Of a stretch of 12,597 nt of DNA, positions 1-7,273 are shown piece after piece. Source of the stretch: an uncultured beta proteobacterium. Its GTDB lineage: Bacteria > Pseudomonadota > Gammaproteobacteria > Burkholderiales > Rhodocyclaceae. The notes beneath the pieces are model-generated. The model searched no databases. It was not told the DNA's origin and saw nothing but the letters and a program-made list of their open reading frames with translations. Made by a program: the position numbers and the translations under genes. Location: assembly GCA_903917505.1 (NCBI GenBank), contig CAIXAY010000396.1, positions 1 to 12,597 on the forward strand, in the 5' to 3' direction. Every line of letters starts with the position of its first letter. The stretch's first letter is position 1.

Positions 1-185
1 CCGACCGGCAGATTGACCTGCGCGTATTGCATGCGGCCGATTGCCTGGAAGACGGCGGGCAGCGTTTGGCCGAGGACGATTCCGGCGACGATGCAGAGAA
101 ATACCCAGACGGTCAGATAGCGCTCGAAGACGCTCATCGACGCGCCGGCTGATTTCCTTATCGCGACTTCACCTTGGGCGCTCAT
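1..185 (-). CDS. acr3: Arsenite efflux permease Acr3, N-terminal part (runs off window)
   Basis: Only the first 61 codons are in the window; the gene continues past base 1. The protein starts MSAQGEVAIRKS and then enters a hydrophobic segment after SVFERYLTVWVFLCIVAGI, followed by GQTLPAVFQAIGRMQYAQVNLPV. This matches the first transmembrane helix and conserved loop of Acr3-family arsenite exporters of the inner membrane (10 helices, about 350 residues). The ATG overlaps the arsC stop codon as ATGA, so translation is probably coupled. It is the third gene of arsR-arsC-acr3, an order that pairs arsenate reduction with arsenite export. A second Met at residue 17 (MSVFERYL) is an alternative start. 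The family call is from the N-terminus only, but context supports it strongly. Confidence 0.85.
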   Translation of the reverse strand, partial: MSAQGEVAIRKSAGASMSVFERYLTVWVFLCIVAGIVLGQTLPAVFQAIGRMQYAQVNLPV

Positions 186-685
186 TGGCAGGCCTCGTGA
201 ATCAGCCGCGCGGCGGCGATGACATCCTGGCGCGTCATAGCCTCGAGGTCGAGCGCCAGAAAGGCCTTGATGCGTGCTTCGAGCGCAGCGAACGCGACTT
301 CAAATGCCGCCTCGCGCGCCACCATCGGTTCGACGTGCGCCGGGTCGTCTATGCCCCAGTGCGCGGTCGCCGGATGCCCCGGCCAGATCGGACAGGCCTC
401 CCCCGCAGCGCTGGCACAGACGGTGAAAATGTAATCGAGCTCCGGTGCTTCGGGTGCCGCGAATTCATCCCATGACTTGCTGCGCACTACTGATGGCAAG
501 GGTATGCCGTGCTTTTTCAGCGTTTCCAGCGCCACCGGGTTGACCTTGCCGGCGGGTCTGCTGCCCGCCGAGAAGGCGCGGACGCGCCCCTTGCCGAGAT
601 GGTTGAACAGCGCCTCGCCGAGAATCGAGCGCGCCGAATTGCCGGTACACAAAATGAGCACGTTGACAGGGTTCTGATCAGTCAC
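182..685 (-). CDS. arsC: Arsenate reductase, low-molecular-weight phosphatase fold (ArsC)
   Basis: A 167-residue protein that reduces arsenate to arsenite in the cytoplasm for export by Acr3. The N-terminus has the phosphatase-type P-loop CTGNSARS with nucleophile C13 and R19 (CX5R). Further cysteines at 90 and 98 (VCASAAGEACP) match the redox pair of thioredoxin-coupled ArsC enzymes. The DDP motif near residue 114 supplies the general acid Asp. I chose the GTG at 685 because it overlaps the arsR stop as GTGA and has an AAGGA ribosome site about 8 bases upstream. An in-frame start 15 codons further upstream would lie deep inside arsR. The 3' end overlaps the acr3 start by 4 bases. The C90-C98 spacing is one residue longer than in the S. 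aureus enzyme, so the electron donor (thioredoxin or a glutathione/mycothiol-type system) is inferred. Confidence 0.93.
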   Translation of the reverse strand: MTDQNPVNVLILCTGNSARSILGEALFNHLGKGRVRAFSAGSRPAGKVNPVALETLKKHGIPLPSVVRSKSWDEFAAPEAPELDYIFTVCASAAGEACPIWPGHPATAHWGIDDPAHVEPMVAREAAFEVAFAALEARIKAFLALDLEAMTRQDVIAAARLIHEACQ

Positions 686-1002
686 GAAATTTTCCTTCTT
701 GGGACACAGAGTTGCGAATTTCCGCCGCAACAGTCGTCGGTCAAAAAGGAAATCAGCGCATTGATGCCCGGCATTTCGGCGCGATAGCGCACGTAACGGC
801 CTTCCTGTTCGGTGCTTACCAGACCGGCCTGTGCCAATGTCTTCAGGTGAAACGAAAGCGTTGGCGCCGGCAGCTCAAGCTGCTCGCCGATCACGCCCGG
901 CGTCAGGCCCTCGGGCGCGTTGCGCACCAGCAGGCGAAACACGGCGAGGCGGCTTTCCTGAGCCAGCGCGGCAAGCGCGGTCACTGCTTTGTTGATTTTC
1001 AT
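682..1002 (-). CDS. arsR: Arsenic-responsive repressor ArsR
   Basis: A 106-residue winged-helix repressor of the ArsR/SmtB family. The core is typical: ALAQESRLAVFRLL, then GVIGEQLELPAPTLSFHLKTLAQAGLV (recognition helix about 36-60), then the wing EGRYVRYRA. The C-terminus carries C91-C92 and C99 (DDCCGGNSQLC). It lacks the ELCVCDL helix-3 thiolate site of the E. coli plasmid ArsR. C-terminal cysteine clusters of this sort are known to bind As(III) in the Acidithiobacillus ferrooxidans ArsR type, so arsenite should bind here to release DNA. The ATG at 1002 is preferred over a TTG at 1038 because it gives the usual family length, although the ribosome site (GTGGAAAT) is weak. It is the first gene of the ars operon and overlaps arsC by 4 bases. 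Confidence 0.93.
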   Translation of the reverse strand: MKINKAVTALAALAQESRLAVFRLLVRNAPEGLTPGVIGEQLELPAPTLSFHLKTLAQAGLVSTEQEGRYVRYRAEMPGINALISFLTDDCCGGNSQLCVPRRKIS

Positions 1003-1038
1003 ATTTCCACTAATATAGAAATGTTGAGGCGAGGACAA
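1003..1038 (-). promoter_or_regulatory. Candidate ars promoter and ArsR operator
   Basis: Reading the minus strand, TTGTCC (1038-1033) and TATATT (1017-1012) resemble -35 and -10 boxes with a short 15-base spacer; TATTAG gives a 17-base spacer. The -10 region lies inside an imperfect dyad whose arms are ATTTC (1022-1018) and GGAAAT (1008-1003), directly before the arsR ATG. A dyad over the -10 box just upstream of arsR is the normal place for autorepression. The leader would be very short. Binding by ArsR is inferred. Confidence 0.45.
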
Positions 1039-1055
1039 GTGTGCGCGTCGGGCAC

Positions 1056-2048
1056 CTAGGCGCCGCGGCGGCTATTGCGCCACGCCTGCTGTTGCCGCTC
1101 GTTGAGGTAGGTCCAGGCGACGATCCGGCTCTTCTTCTGGCCCTGTGCCATGTCTATGGTCCGGCTGTTGTGCACCCCGGCTTGCTTGAGCGCGCGATAG
1201 ACCGCCGGCAGGCTGGCGGCCTTTGCGACCAGGGTGGTAAACCACAGGCAACTGTTCGGAATCAGCGCGCTCTCGGCAATCATGCGGCCGATGAAACCTT
1301 CCTCGCCACCCGCACAACACAGTTCGTCGTCCTGGCCGCCGAAATTGAGCAGCGGCGCTTTTTCGCCGGGCGCGCCCTTACCGAGGTTCTTCCATTTGCG
1401 CGCGCTGCCGGCGCTGGCCTCGTCGATCGAGGCATGAAAAGGCGGGTTGCACAGCGCCAGATCGAAGAGTTCGTCCGCCTGCAGCACACCCTTGAAGACA
1501 TTGAGGCGCGCGGGCTGGAAACGCAGTTCGATGGCCTCGCGGTGGCCGCTGTTGGCGTCGGCGCAGGCGCGGGCACAGGCCAACGCGGCGCGGTCGATGT
1601 CGGTGCCGACGAAGCGCCAGCCGTATTCGCTATGCCCGATCAGCGGATAGATGCAACAGGCGCCGACGCCGATGTCGAGCACGCGGATCGCTTCGCCTCT
1701 GGGGATGACGCCGCCATTGCTCTGCGCCAGCAGATCGGCCAGATGGTGCAGCAGGTCGGCACGCCCGGGAATCGGCGGGCAAAGATATTGCGGCGGAAGA
1801 TTCCAGCCGGTGATGCCGTAGCTGTCCTTGAGCAGGGCGCGATTCAAGGCCCTGACGGCATTCGGGTCGGCAAAGTCGATCGAGTCGTCGCCATACGGGT
1901 TGGGCGCGACGAAGGCCGCGAGTTCGGGGCTGCCGGCGACGAGCCGTGCGAAGTCGTAGCGGCCCGCATGCTTGTTGCGCGCGTGCAGGCTTCGCTTCCC
2001 GGGCGCGCCGCTCTCGGCGCCGGCGGTCGCTGCTGGCTTTCTTGGCAT
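1056..2048 (-). CDS. rlmF: 23S rRNA adenine(1618)-N6-methyltransferase RlmF
   Basis: A 330-residue SAM-dependent methyltransferase that makes N6-methyladenosine at position 1618 of 23S rRNA (E. coli numbering; YbiN). The N-terminus has [13 protein letters not shown] and the block [28 protein letters not shown], both typical of RlmF. SAM motif I is [11 protein letters not shown] at about 125-135, and the catalytic N6-adenine motif NPPF is at 201-204. The length is close to that of E. coli RlmF (308 residues), with a basic N-terminal extension. An in-frame TGA lies 9 bases before the ATG, so no earlier start exists. No clear ribosome site is visible. The gene sits between the ars operon and the divergent adhC remnant and has no functional link to either. 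Confidence 0.93.
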   Translation of the reverse strand: MPRKPAATAGAESGAPGKRSLHARNKHAGRYDFARLVAGSPELAAFVAPNPYGDDSIDFADPNAVRALNRALLKDSYGITGWNLPPQYLCPPIPGRADLLHHLADLLAQSNGGVIPRGEAIRVLDIGVGACCIYPLIGHSEYGWRFVGTDIDRAALACARACADANSGHREAIELRFQPARLNVFKGVLQADELFDLALCNPPFHASIDEASAGSARKWKNLGKGAPGEKAPLLNFGGQDDELCCAGGEEGFIGRMIAESALIPNSCLWFTTLVAKAASLPAVYRALKQAGVHNSRTIDMAQGQKKSRIVAWTYLNERQQQAWRNSRRGA

Positions 2049-2253
2049 GGCGGATCAATCGGGCCGTCGGGCCTTCCGGTAGGTTGCGGCCGTGCCAGGC
2101 GGAATCGGATACGGGCCCGCCTGGCGGCAGAGATTCGGCATTGTCCCACAAGGGGTGCTGGCGAAGCGCGCGCCCTGCCGCGCGGCACGCGCGAATGAAT
2201 TCGCTCGTCTTCTCGCGCGTCTGCGCTTGCGTCACAAGCTGCCGGGAAAGAAA

Positions 2254-3064
2254 ATGAAAACGAGAGCCGCAGTCGCGTGGGAATCCGGTGCTCCGCTCGT
2301 GATCGAGGACGTCGATCTCGAGGAGCCAAGGTCAGGCGAGGTGCTCGTCGAAATCAAGGCCACCGGCATCTGCCATACCGACCACTACACGCTCTCGGGC
2401 GCCGACCCGGAAGGCCTCTTTCCGTCTATCCTCGGCCACGAAGGCGCGGGCATCGTCGCCGATGTCGGCCCGGACGTGAGGGCCTTGCGCAAGGGCGACC
2501 ATGTCATCCCGCTCTACACGCCCGAATGCCGGCAGTGCAAGTTCTGCCTAAGCCGCAAGACGAATTTGTGCCAGGCCATTCGCGCCACGCAGGGTCGCGG
2601 CGTGATGCCCGACGGGAGCAGCCGTTTCAGCATAGCCGGCAAACCGGCCTTGCATTACATGGGCACTTCGACCTTCAGCAACTTCACGGTCGTGCCGGAT
2701 CGTCGCGCTCACCGGCGGCGGTGCCGATTACAGCTTCGAGTGCGTCGGCAATACGCATCTCATGCGGCAGGCGCTCGAATGCACGCACAAGGGCTGGGGG
2801 CGCAGCAGCAGCATCGGCGTTGCCGAAGCCGGCGCAGAAATCAGCACGCGTCCCTTCCAGCTGGTGACCGGGCGCAAGTGGGAAAGCAGTGCCTTCGGCG
2901 GTGCGCGCGGACGCACCGGCGCGCCGCGCATCGTCGACTGGTACATGGCGGGCAGGATCAATATCGACGATCTCATCACGCACACCCTGCCGCTCGAAGA
3001 GATCAACCGCGGCTTCGACCTGATGCAACGCGGCGAGTCGATTCGCGCCATCGTGCTGTACTGA
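2254..3064 (+). pseudogene. adhC: Class III alcohol dehydrogenase (S-(hydroxymethyl)glutathione dehydrogenase), internally deleted and frameshifted
   Basis: The first 149 codons are a clean class III ADH start: [33 protein letters not shown], the structural zinc cysteines in [16 protein letters not shown], then [16 protein letters not shown]. At about 2696-2700 the reading frame changes by +1. The sequence resumes with [19 protein letters not shown] and continues cleanly through [27 protein letters not shown] to the normal end SIRAIVLY and TGA (3062-3064). Compared with the about 370-residue family, roughly 100 residues are missing (about 149-252 in E. coli FrmA). They include the GCGVTTG zinc ligand and the GLGxxG NAD-binding motif. 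The intact enzyme would oxidise S-hydroxymethylglutathione to S-formylglutathione. Both halves are well conserved, so the loss is recent or an assembly error. A GGGAAAG ribosome site precedes the ATG. Confidence 0.9.
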
Positions 3065-3252
3065 TGCCAGCGCTCCGGCTGATCAGCGAACACGCCTGCT
3101 TCGGCGGCGTGCAGCGTTTCTTCGAGCAGGCCTGCGCCGAGGCGCAGCAGGCGCTGACCCTGCACCGGCACACCGGCTATGATCACGGCTACTACTTCGT
3201 TTCGAGCTTCGTTGCCGAGCACCTCGCGCACCACGCCGAGATCCTGGGCTAG
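3064..3252 (+). pseudogene. fghA: S-formylglutathione hydrolase, N- and C-terminal remnants fused
   Basis: This 62-codon reading frame joins the two ends of an approximately 280-residue S-formylglutathione hydrolase (FghA/FrmB). Residues 2-20 ([19 protein letters not shown]) match the family N-terminus. Residues from about 21 to the end ([32 protein letters not shown]) match the C-terminus, including the GYDHxYYF motif with the catalytic His. The middle is gone: the GHSMGG nucleophile Ser and the triad Asp are absent, so about 215 codons were lost in frame near 3115-3130. The intact enzyme would hydrolyse S-formylglutathione to formate and glutathione, directly after AdhC. The ATG overlaps the adhC TGA (TGATG), as expected for a coupled gene pair. 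A function for the 62-residue peptide is unlikely. Confidence 0.87.
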
Positions 3253-3280
3253 CGCGGTTTCAAGTGCGCCGATAGAAACA

Positions 3281-3312
3281 GCGGTCGGGTGGCGCGATGC
3301 CGACCCGACCGC
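3281..3312. terminator. Candidate bidirectional terminator between fghA remnant and otnI
   Basis: The arms GCGGTCGGGT (3281-3290) and ACCCGACCGC (3303-3312) are perfectly complementary, and the stem can extend by GGC/GCC with one bulge to leave a loop of about 5 bases. It sits in the 80-bp gap between two convergent genes. The downstream T-runs are short on both strands (CCTTGTTCC on plus, TGTTTCTAT on minus). Location and stem strength support a shared terminator; the weak T tract leaves doubt. Confidence 0.6.
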
Positions 3313-3332
3313 CCTTGTTCCAAGCCCGGTGG

Positions 3333-4118
3333 CTACAGCATCGTCTTGAGCCAGCCCAGCCCGTCCGAGGTCTTGCCGCGCGGCTTGTACTCGCAGCCGA
3401 CCCAGCCGGCATAGCCCATCTCGTCGAGCAGCTTGAAGATGTGCCGGTAGTTGACCTCGCCCTCGTCGGGCTCGTGGCGCGCCGGCACGCTGGCGATCTG
3501 CACATGGCCGATGCCCGCGAAGTTGTTCTTGAAGGTCACCGAGAGGTCGCCCTCGACGATCTGCGCGTGATAGAAGTCCATCTGCACCTTGAGGTTGGGC
3601 TCGCCGACCTCTTTGCAAATGGCATGCCCTTCGGCCTGGGTGTTGATGAAGTAGCCGGGGATGTCGCGCGTGTTGATCGGCTCGATGACGAAGCCGAGTC
3701 CTTTCTTGGCGAGTTGCTGCGCCGCGTAGCGCAGGTTCTTGACATAGACCTCGCGGTGCTTGGCGCGCAGCGCTGCGTTGCCGCCGGCCGGGAACAGGCC
3801 GGCCATCGCATGCAGCGTCGGTGTGCCCAGCGCTGCCGCGTACTCGAGCGCCTTGGCCACGCCGGCCTTGAATTCTTCCTCGCGCCCAGGGAGCGAGGCG
3901 ATGCCGCGCTCGCCACCGGCGAAATCGCCGGGCGGCATGTTGAAGAGATTGTTGAACAGGCCGTTGTTCTTCAGCCAGCCGGCGATCTCGGCGATCGGGT
4001 AGTCATAGGGGAAGAGAAATTCGACGCCCTTGAAGCCATCCTTGGCGGCGGCGGCAAAGCGCTCGGGGAACGGGACTTCGTTGTACATGAACGAGAGGTT
4101 GGCAGCAAACTTAGGCAT
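3333..4118 (-). CDS. otnI: 2-oxo-tetronate isomerase, hydroxypyruvate isomerase family (OtnI)
   Basis: A 261-residue TIM-barrel metalloenzyme of the Hyi family (xylose isomerase-like). Candidate metal and acid residues are E146 (IEPINTRD), D181 and H184 (QMDFYHAQ), Q207 (GHVQIAS) and E243 (GCEYKPRG), all at family positions. By sequence alone it could be annotated as hydroxypyruvate isomerase. Its place as last gene of ltnD-otnK-otnC-otnI makes OtnI the better call: it converts 2-oxo-tetronate to 3-oxo-tetronate, the substrate of OtnK. The ATG at 4118 (MPKFAANLSF) is chosen over an upstream in-frame start because GAAGG lies 8 bases before it and the family begins there. The gap to otnC is 10 bases. 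Confidence 0.88.
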   Translation of the reverse strand: MPKFAANLSFMYNEVPFPERFAAAAKDGFKGVEFLFPYDYPIAEIAGWLKNNGLFNNLFNMPPGDFAGGERGIASLPGREEEFKAGVAKALEYAAALGTPTLHAMAGLFPAGGNAALRAKHREVYVKNLRYAAQQLAKKGLGFVIEPINTRDIPGYFINTQAEGHAICKEVGEPNLKVQMDFYHAQIVEGDLSVTFKNNFAGIGHVQIASVPARHEPDEGEVNYRHIFKLLDEMGYAGWVGCEYKPRGKTSDGLGWLKTML

Positions 4119-4128
4119 GACGATCCCT

Positions 4129-4788
4129 TCAGATATCAAGTTTAAAAACGGATTTAAGTTCGGCGATCTGTTCCGCGTTCAAGCAAGTGGTCGGCGTGTT
4201 GCGCAGGAGCAGGAAAAGCTTGGCGGTTTCCTCGAGTTCTTCGGTCGCGTAAATCGCGGCTTCGAGATTGGCGCCCGAGACCACCGGGCCGTGATTGGAC
4301 AGCAGCACGGCGCTGTGCTTGCCGGCGAGCCCGCGGATCGCCCCGGCGAGCGCCTGGTCGCCCGGCCGGAAATACGGCACGAGCGGCAGGCGGCCGATCT
4401 TCATCACGAAGTACGGCGTCAGCGGTGGGATGCAGCTCGCGTGATCGAGACCGCTCATGCACGACACCGCGGCCGCGTGCGTCGAATGCAGATGGACGAT
4501 GGCGCCGGCGCCGCTGCGTTCCTCGTACATCGCGCGATGCAGGAAGGCTTCCTTGGACGGCGCATCGCCCGAGATCGAGCGGCCTTCCCAGTCGAGCTTG
4601 GCGATGCGAGCCGGATCGAGTTCGCCGAGGCAGGCGTTGGTCGGCGTCAGCAGCCAGCCGTCGTCAAGGCGGACGCTGATGTTGCCGCTGCTGCCCGCGG
4701 TCAGCCCGCGCTGGTAAAGCGAAAGCGCAAGCCGCGCGATTTTCTCGCGCTGCACGTTCTCTTCGTGGTTGTCCAAGAGCGTTGTCAT
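4129..4788 (-). CDS. otnC: 3-oxo-tetronate 4-phosphate decarboxylase, class II aldolase fold (OtnC)
   Basis: A 219-residue class II aldolase/adducin-domain protein. Visible motifs are GLTAGSSGNISVR (phosphate-binding region, about 28-40), PSKEAFLH with catalytic E80, the metal histidines H99 and H101 in HLHSTHAAA, and H166 in LSNHGPVV. In the tetronate pathway OtnC decarboxylates 3-oxo-tetronate 4-phosphate to dihydroxyacetone phosphate and CO2. Relatives include L-fuculose-phosphate and L-ribulose-phosphate enzymes, so the assignment depends on the neighbouring kinase and isomerase. The start overlaps the otnK stop by 4 bases (ATGA), which indicates translational coupling. Length is normal for the family. 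Confidence 0.9.
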   Translation of the reverse strand: MTTLLDNHEENVQREKIARLALSLYQRGLTAGSSGNISVRLDDGWLLTPTNACLGELDPARIAKLDWEGRSISGDAPSKEAFLHRAMYEERSGAGAIVHLHSTHAAAVSCMSGLDHASCIPPLTPYFVMKIGRLPLVPYFRPGDQALAGAIRGLAGKHSAVLLSNHGPVVSGANLEAAIYATEELEETAKLFLLLRNTPTTCLNAEQIAELKSVFKLDI

Positions 4789-6065
4789 GAGGCCAGCTTG
4801 CTCCAGGCTTTGAGGAAGAAGTCGGGCGTGCCGAAATTTCCCGATTTCAAGGCCAGGGCGATCGGCTTCCGGCTGGCGTCCTTGCTGATGCCGACCGTCC
4901 AGGGCACGCCCGGATCGATTTCCGGTCCGATGCGCAGGCCGGTGACGCCGAGCGCCTTGACCACGGCACCGGCGGTCTCGCCGCCGGCGACGATCAACTG
5001 ACCGACGCCGAGTTCGACGAGGCCCTTGGCGATGCCCGCCAGCGCGTCCTCGACCAGGCTGCCGGCTTTCTCGGTGCCGAGCTGCGCCTGCACGGCCTTG
5101 ACCGCTTCCGGGGTCGCCGTCGCGTAGATCAGGACCGGACCGTCCTTGATGCGGCTGCCCGCCCAGGCGAGCGCCGCGCCAACCACATCGGTGCCGCGCG
5201 CGAGTTCGAAGGGATCAACGTTGAATGCCGGCTGCGTCGCGCGCATCGCCGCGACCTGCCCTTGCGTGGCGATCGAGCAGCTGCCCGAGATCACCGCGCG
5301 CAGGCCGCCCGTATGCGGCAAGGCATCGGCGACGAGGCCCTCGGCGAGCAGCCCGGCGCGCCGGAAGTTCTGCGGCAGGCCGAGCGCGATGCCCGAACCG
5401 GCGGTTACGAGCGGCATGTCGGAACAGGCGAGGCCGATGCTCATCAGGTCATCGTTCGACAGCGCATCGACGACCGAGAAGTTGCAGCCTTCGGCCTGCA
5501 GCGCTGCGAAGCGCGCGCGGATCGCCGCTTCGCCCTTCTGCACCGTCGCATATTCGGTCAGTCCGACCTTGCCCTTGACCTGCGACTGCAGGTGGCGGAC
5601 CAGGCTGGCGTCGGTCATCGGGGTCAGCGGATGGTTGCGCATTCCCGAATCCGACAGGAGCAGGTCGCCGACGAAAAGATGCCCTTTGTAAATCGTCCGC
5701 GCGTTGGCCGGGAACGCCGGGCAGGCGATGGTGAACTTGCTGCCCAGCGCTTGCAGCAGCGCCTCGCCGACCGGGCCGATGTTGCCCTTGGCGGTCGAAT
5801 CGAAAGTCGAACAGTATTTGAAATAGAACTGCTTGCAGCCGGCCTGCTGCAGGGCGCGCAGGGCGGCCAGCGATTCGGCGATGGCTTCATCGACCGGCGT
5901 GGTGCGCGATTTCAATGCGATCACCACCGCGTCGATGTCGTCGCCGAGCGGCTCCTGCGGCACGCCGATCATTTGCACGGTGCGCATGCCGGCCTTGACC
6001 AGCATGCCGGCGAGGTCGGTGCCGCCGGTGAAATCGTCGGCGATGCAACCCAGTAATACAGTCAT
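4785..6065 (-). CDS. otnK: 3-oxo-tetronate kinase, four-carbon acid sugar kinase family (OtnK, DUF1537)
   Basis: A 426-residue two-domain kinase. The N-terminal domain opens with IADDFTGGTDLAGML (DDFTG at 10-14), the sugar-acid binding signature, and contains YFKYCSTFDSTAKGNIGPV. The C-terminal nucleotide-binding domain has ISGSCSIATQGQV and IVAGGETAGAVVKALG, with a final SGNFGTPDFF near the end. The enzyme transfers phosphate from ATP to C4 of 3-oxo-tetronate. GGAG lies about 7 bases before the ATG. It overlaps otnC by 4 bases and follows ltnD after 56 bases. DUF1537 kinases also act on 3-oxo-isoapionate (OiaK), which is relevant because an ApnO-like gene lies about 3 kb away; the adjacent otnC and otnI favour the tetronate role. 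Confidence 0.9.
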   Translation of the reverse strand: MTVLLGCIADDFTGGTDLAGMLVKAGMRTVQMIGVPQEPLGDDIDAVVIALKSRTTPVDEAIAESLAALRALQQAGCKQFYFKYCSTFDSTAKGNIGPVGEALLQALGSKFTIACPAFPANARTIYKGHLFVGDLLLSDSGMRNHPLTPMTDASLVRHLQSQVKGKVGLTEYATVQKGEAAIRARFAALQAEGCNFSVVDALSNDDLMSIGLACSDMPLVTAGSGIALGLPQNFRRAGLLAEGLVADALPHTGGLRAVISGSCSIATQGQVAAMRATQPAFNVDPFELARGTDVVGAALAWAGSRIKDGPVLIYATATPEAVKAVQAQLGTEKAGSLVEDALAGIAKGLVELGVGQLIVAGGETAGAVVKALGVTGLRIGPEIDPGVPWTVGISKDASRKPIALALKSGNFGTPDFFLKAWSKLAS

Positions 6066-6121
6066 TTGAAGCTCCCAAGTCGAAATAAAATTCTAACGCT
6101 TCTTCGCCGTTTCCTCTGCGG

Positions 6122-7027
6122 TCAAGCTTTCTTTTCGGGCAGATCGATTCCGGGGAAATTCTTGATCACCGCCGAGTCGTCCTCGCCGCCGTGGCCGGCT
6201 GCCGAGGCCTGCAAGTACATCTGGTGCGCGGTCGCCGAAAGCGGCAGCGGAAAGACGTTCTTTTTGGCGTAGTCGAGAACGATGCCGAGATCCTTGATGA
6301 AGATATTCACCGCCGAGAGCGGCGTGTAATCGCCGGCCAGGATGTGCGGCACGCGGTTCTGGAACATCCACGAATTGCCGGCGCTGTTGGTGATCACCTC
6401 ATAGACCTGATCGGGATTGGCGCCGGCGCGGATGGCCAGCGCCATTGCTTCGCCGGCGGCGGCGATATGCACGCCGGCCAGCAGCTGGTTGACCATCTTG
6501 ACCACCGAACCCGGCCCCGCTTCGTCACCGAGCCGGTAGACCTTGCCGGCGATCGCGTCGAGGACGGCTTCGCACTTGGCGTAGGCCGCCGGCGATCCGG
6601 ACGACATGACGGTCATCTCGCCGGCCGCCGCTTTCGCCGCGCCGCCGGAAATCGGCGCATCGAGCATCAACAGCCCGGCGTCGTGCAAGCGCTTGCCGAG
6701 CGCCTTGGCGAACTCCGGCGAGACCGTCGAGCAGGCAATGACGACCGACCCCGGTTCCATTTGCGCGGCGGCACCGTTCGCCCCGAACAGCACGGCTTCG
6801 GTCTGCTCGGCGTTGACCACGACGGTGATCAGCACGTCGATCAGCTTGGCCATCGCCGCCGGCGATTCGGCGCCAATGCCGCCGGCGGCTACGACCTTCT
6901 GCACCGCGTCGGCGCGCATGTCGCAGGCATGAACCGCGAAGCCCGCGCGCAGCAGCGACATGGCGACGCCCATGCCCATGGCGCCAAGACCAACAACGCC
7001 GACCGGCTTCTTCGCTTGTGTATTCAT
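6122..7027 (-). CDS. ltnD: L-threonate 2-dehydrogenase (LtnD), beta-hydroxyacid dehydrogenase family
   Basis: A 301-residue NAD-dependent dehydrogenase. The Rossmann motif GLGAMGMG is at 13-20, the substrate motif DAPISGGAAKAA begins at 123, and the catalytic lysine K177 and N180 lie in GPGSVVKMVNQLLAG. All are diagnostic of the family that includes tartronate semialdehyde reductase. The linked otnK-otnC-otnI genes point to LtnD, which oxidises L-threonate to 2-oxo-tetronate; D-erythronate-type substrates are possible. I prefer the ATG at 7027 (MNTQAKKPVGVVG); an ATG three codons upstream at 7036 is nearly as good. No strong ribosome site is visible at either. It is the first gene of the operon and is transcribed away from the gntR gene at 7274. 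Confidence 0.88.
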   Translation of the reverse strand: MNTQAKKPVGVVGLGAMGMGVAMSLLRAGFAVHACDMRADAVQKVVAAGGIGAESPAAMAKLIDVLITVVVNAEQTEAVLFGANGAAAQMEPGSVVIACSTVSPEFAKALGKRLHDAGLLMLDAPISGGAAKAAAGEMTVMSSGSPAAYAKCEAVLDAIAGKVYRLGDEAGPGSVVKMVNQLLAGVHIAAAGEAMALAIRAGANPDQVYEVITNSAGNSWMFQNRVPHILAGDYTPLSAVNIFIKDLGIVLDYAKKNVFPLPLSATAHQMYLQASAAGHGGEDDSAVIKNFPGIDLPEKKA

Positions 7028-7176
7028 CGTCTTCATCTCTGGCGCCAAATTGACTGAACGGATGGTGTCGGGGCCCTTGCTCGCTACCAATCCTCATTTC
7101 TTATTGGAAATTTTGTCGGCCCTGCATCCCTGAGCGTGTTCCGGTCCATGGCTATCGTGAACTCGATTTGATTGTA

Positions 7177-7204
7177 GTTGTCATACAACACTACATATGA
7201 CAAC
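7177..7204. promoter_or_regulatory. Inverted-repeat operator for a FadR-type GntR regulator, shared divergent region
   Basis: The arms GTTGTCATA (7177-7185) and TATGACAAC (7196-7204) are a perfect 9-bp inverted repeat with a 10-base spacer. Inside it, TTGTCATACAA (7178-7188) fits the TNGTNNNACNA pattern known for FadR/FCD-type GntR operators. The repeat lies between ltnD (start 7027) and the regulator gene (7274). A TACAAT -10 box for the regulator is at 7238-7243, without a clear -35. Autoregulation plus control of the threonate operon by the adjacent regulator is the natural inference. Confidence 0.7.
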
Positions 7205-7273
7205 ATAGGCGCCAGTAAAACACATAACGTGGCTATTTACAATACGTTAAAGCACTGTTTCCGGACACCCTAA

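Noticed and set aside
1041..2198. 385-residue plus-strand open frame opposite rlmF, and similar long antisense frames over the otn, ltnD and apnO-like genes
   Set aside because: Long antisense frames are expected from GC-rich codon bias. None shows a known motif, and the opposite strand carries well-supported genes.
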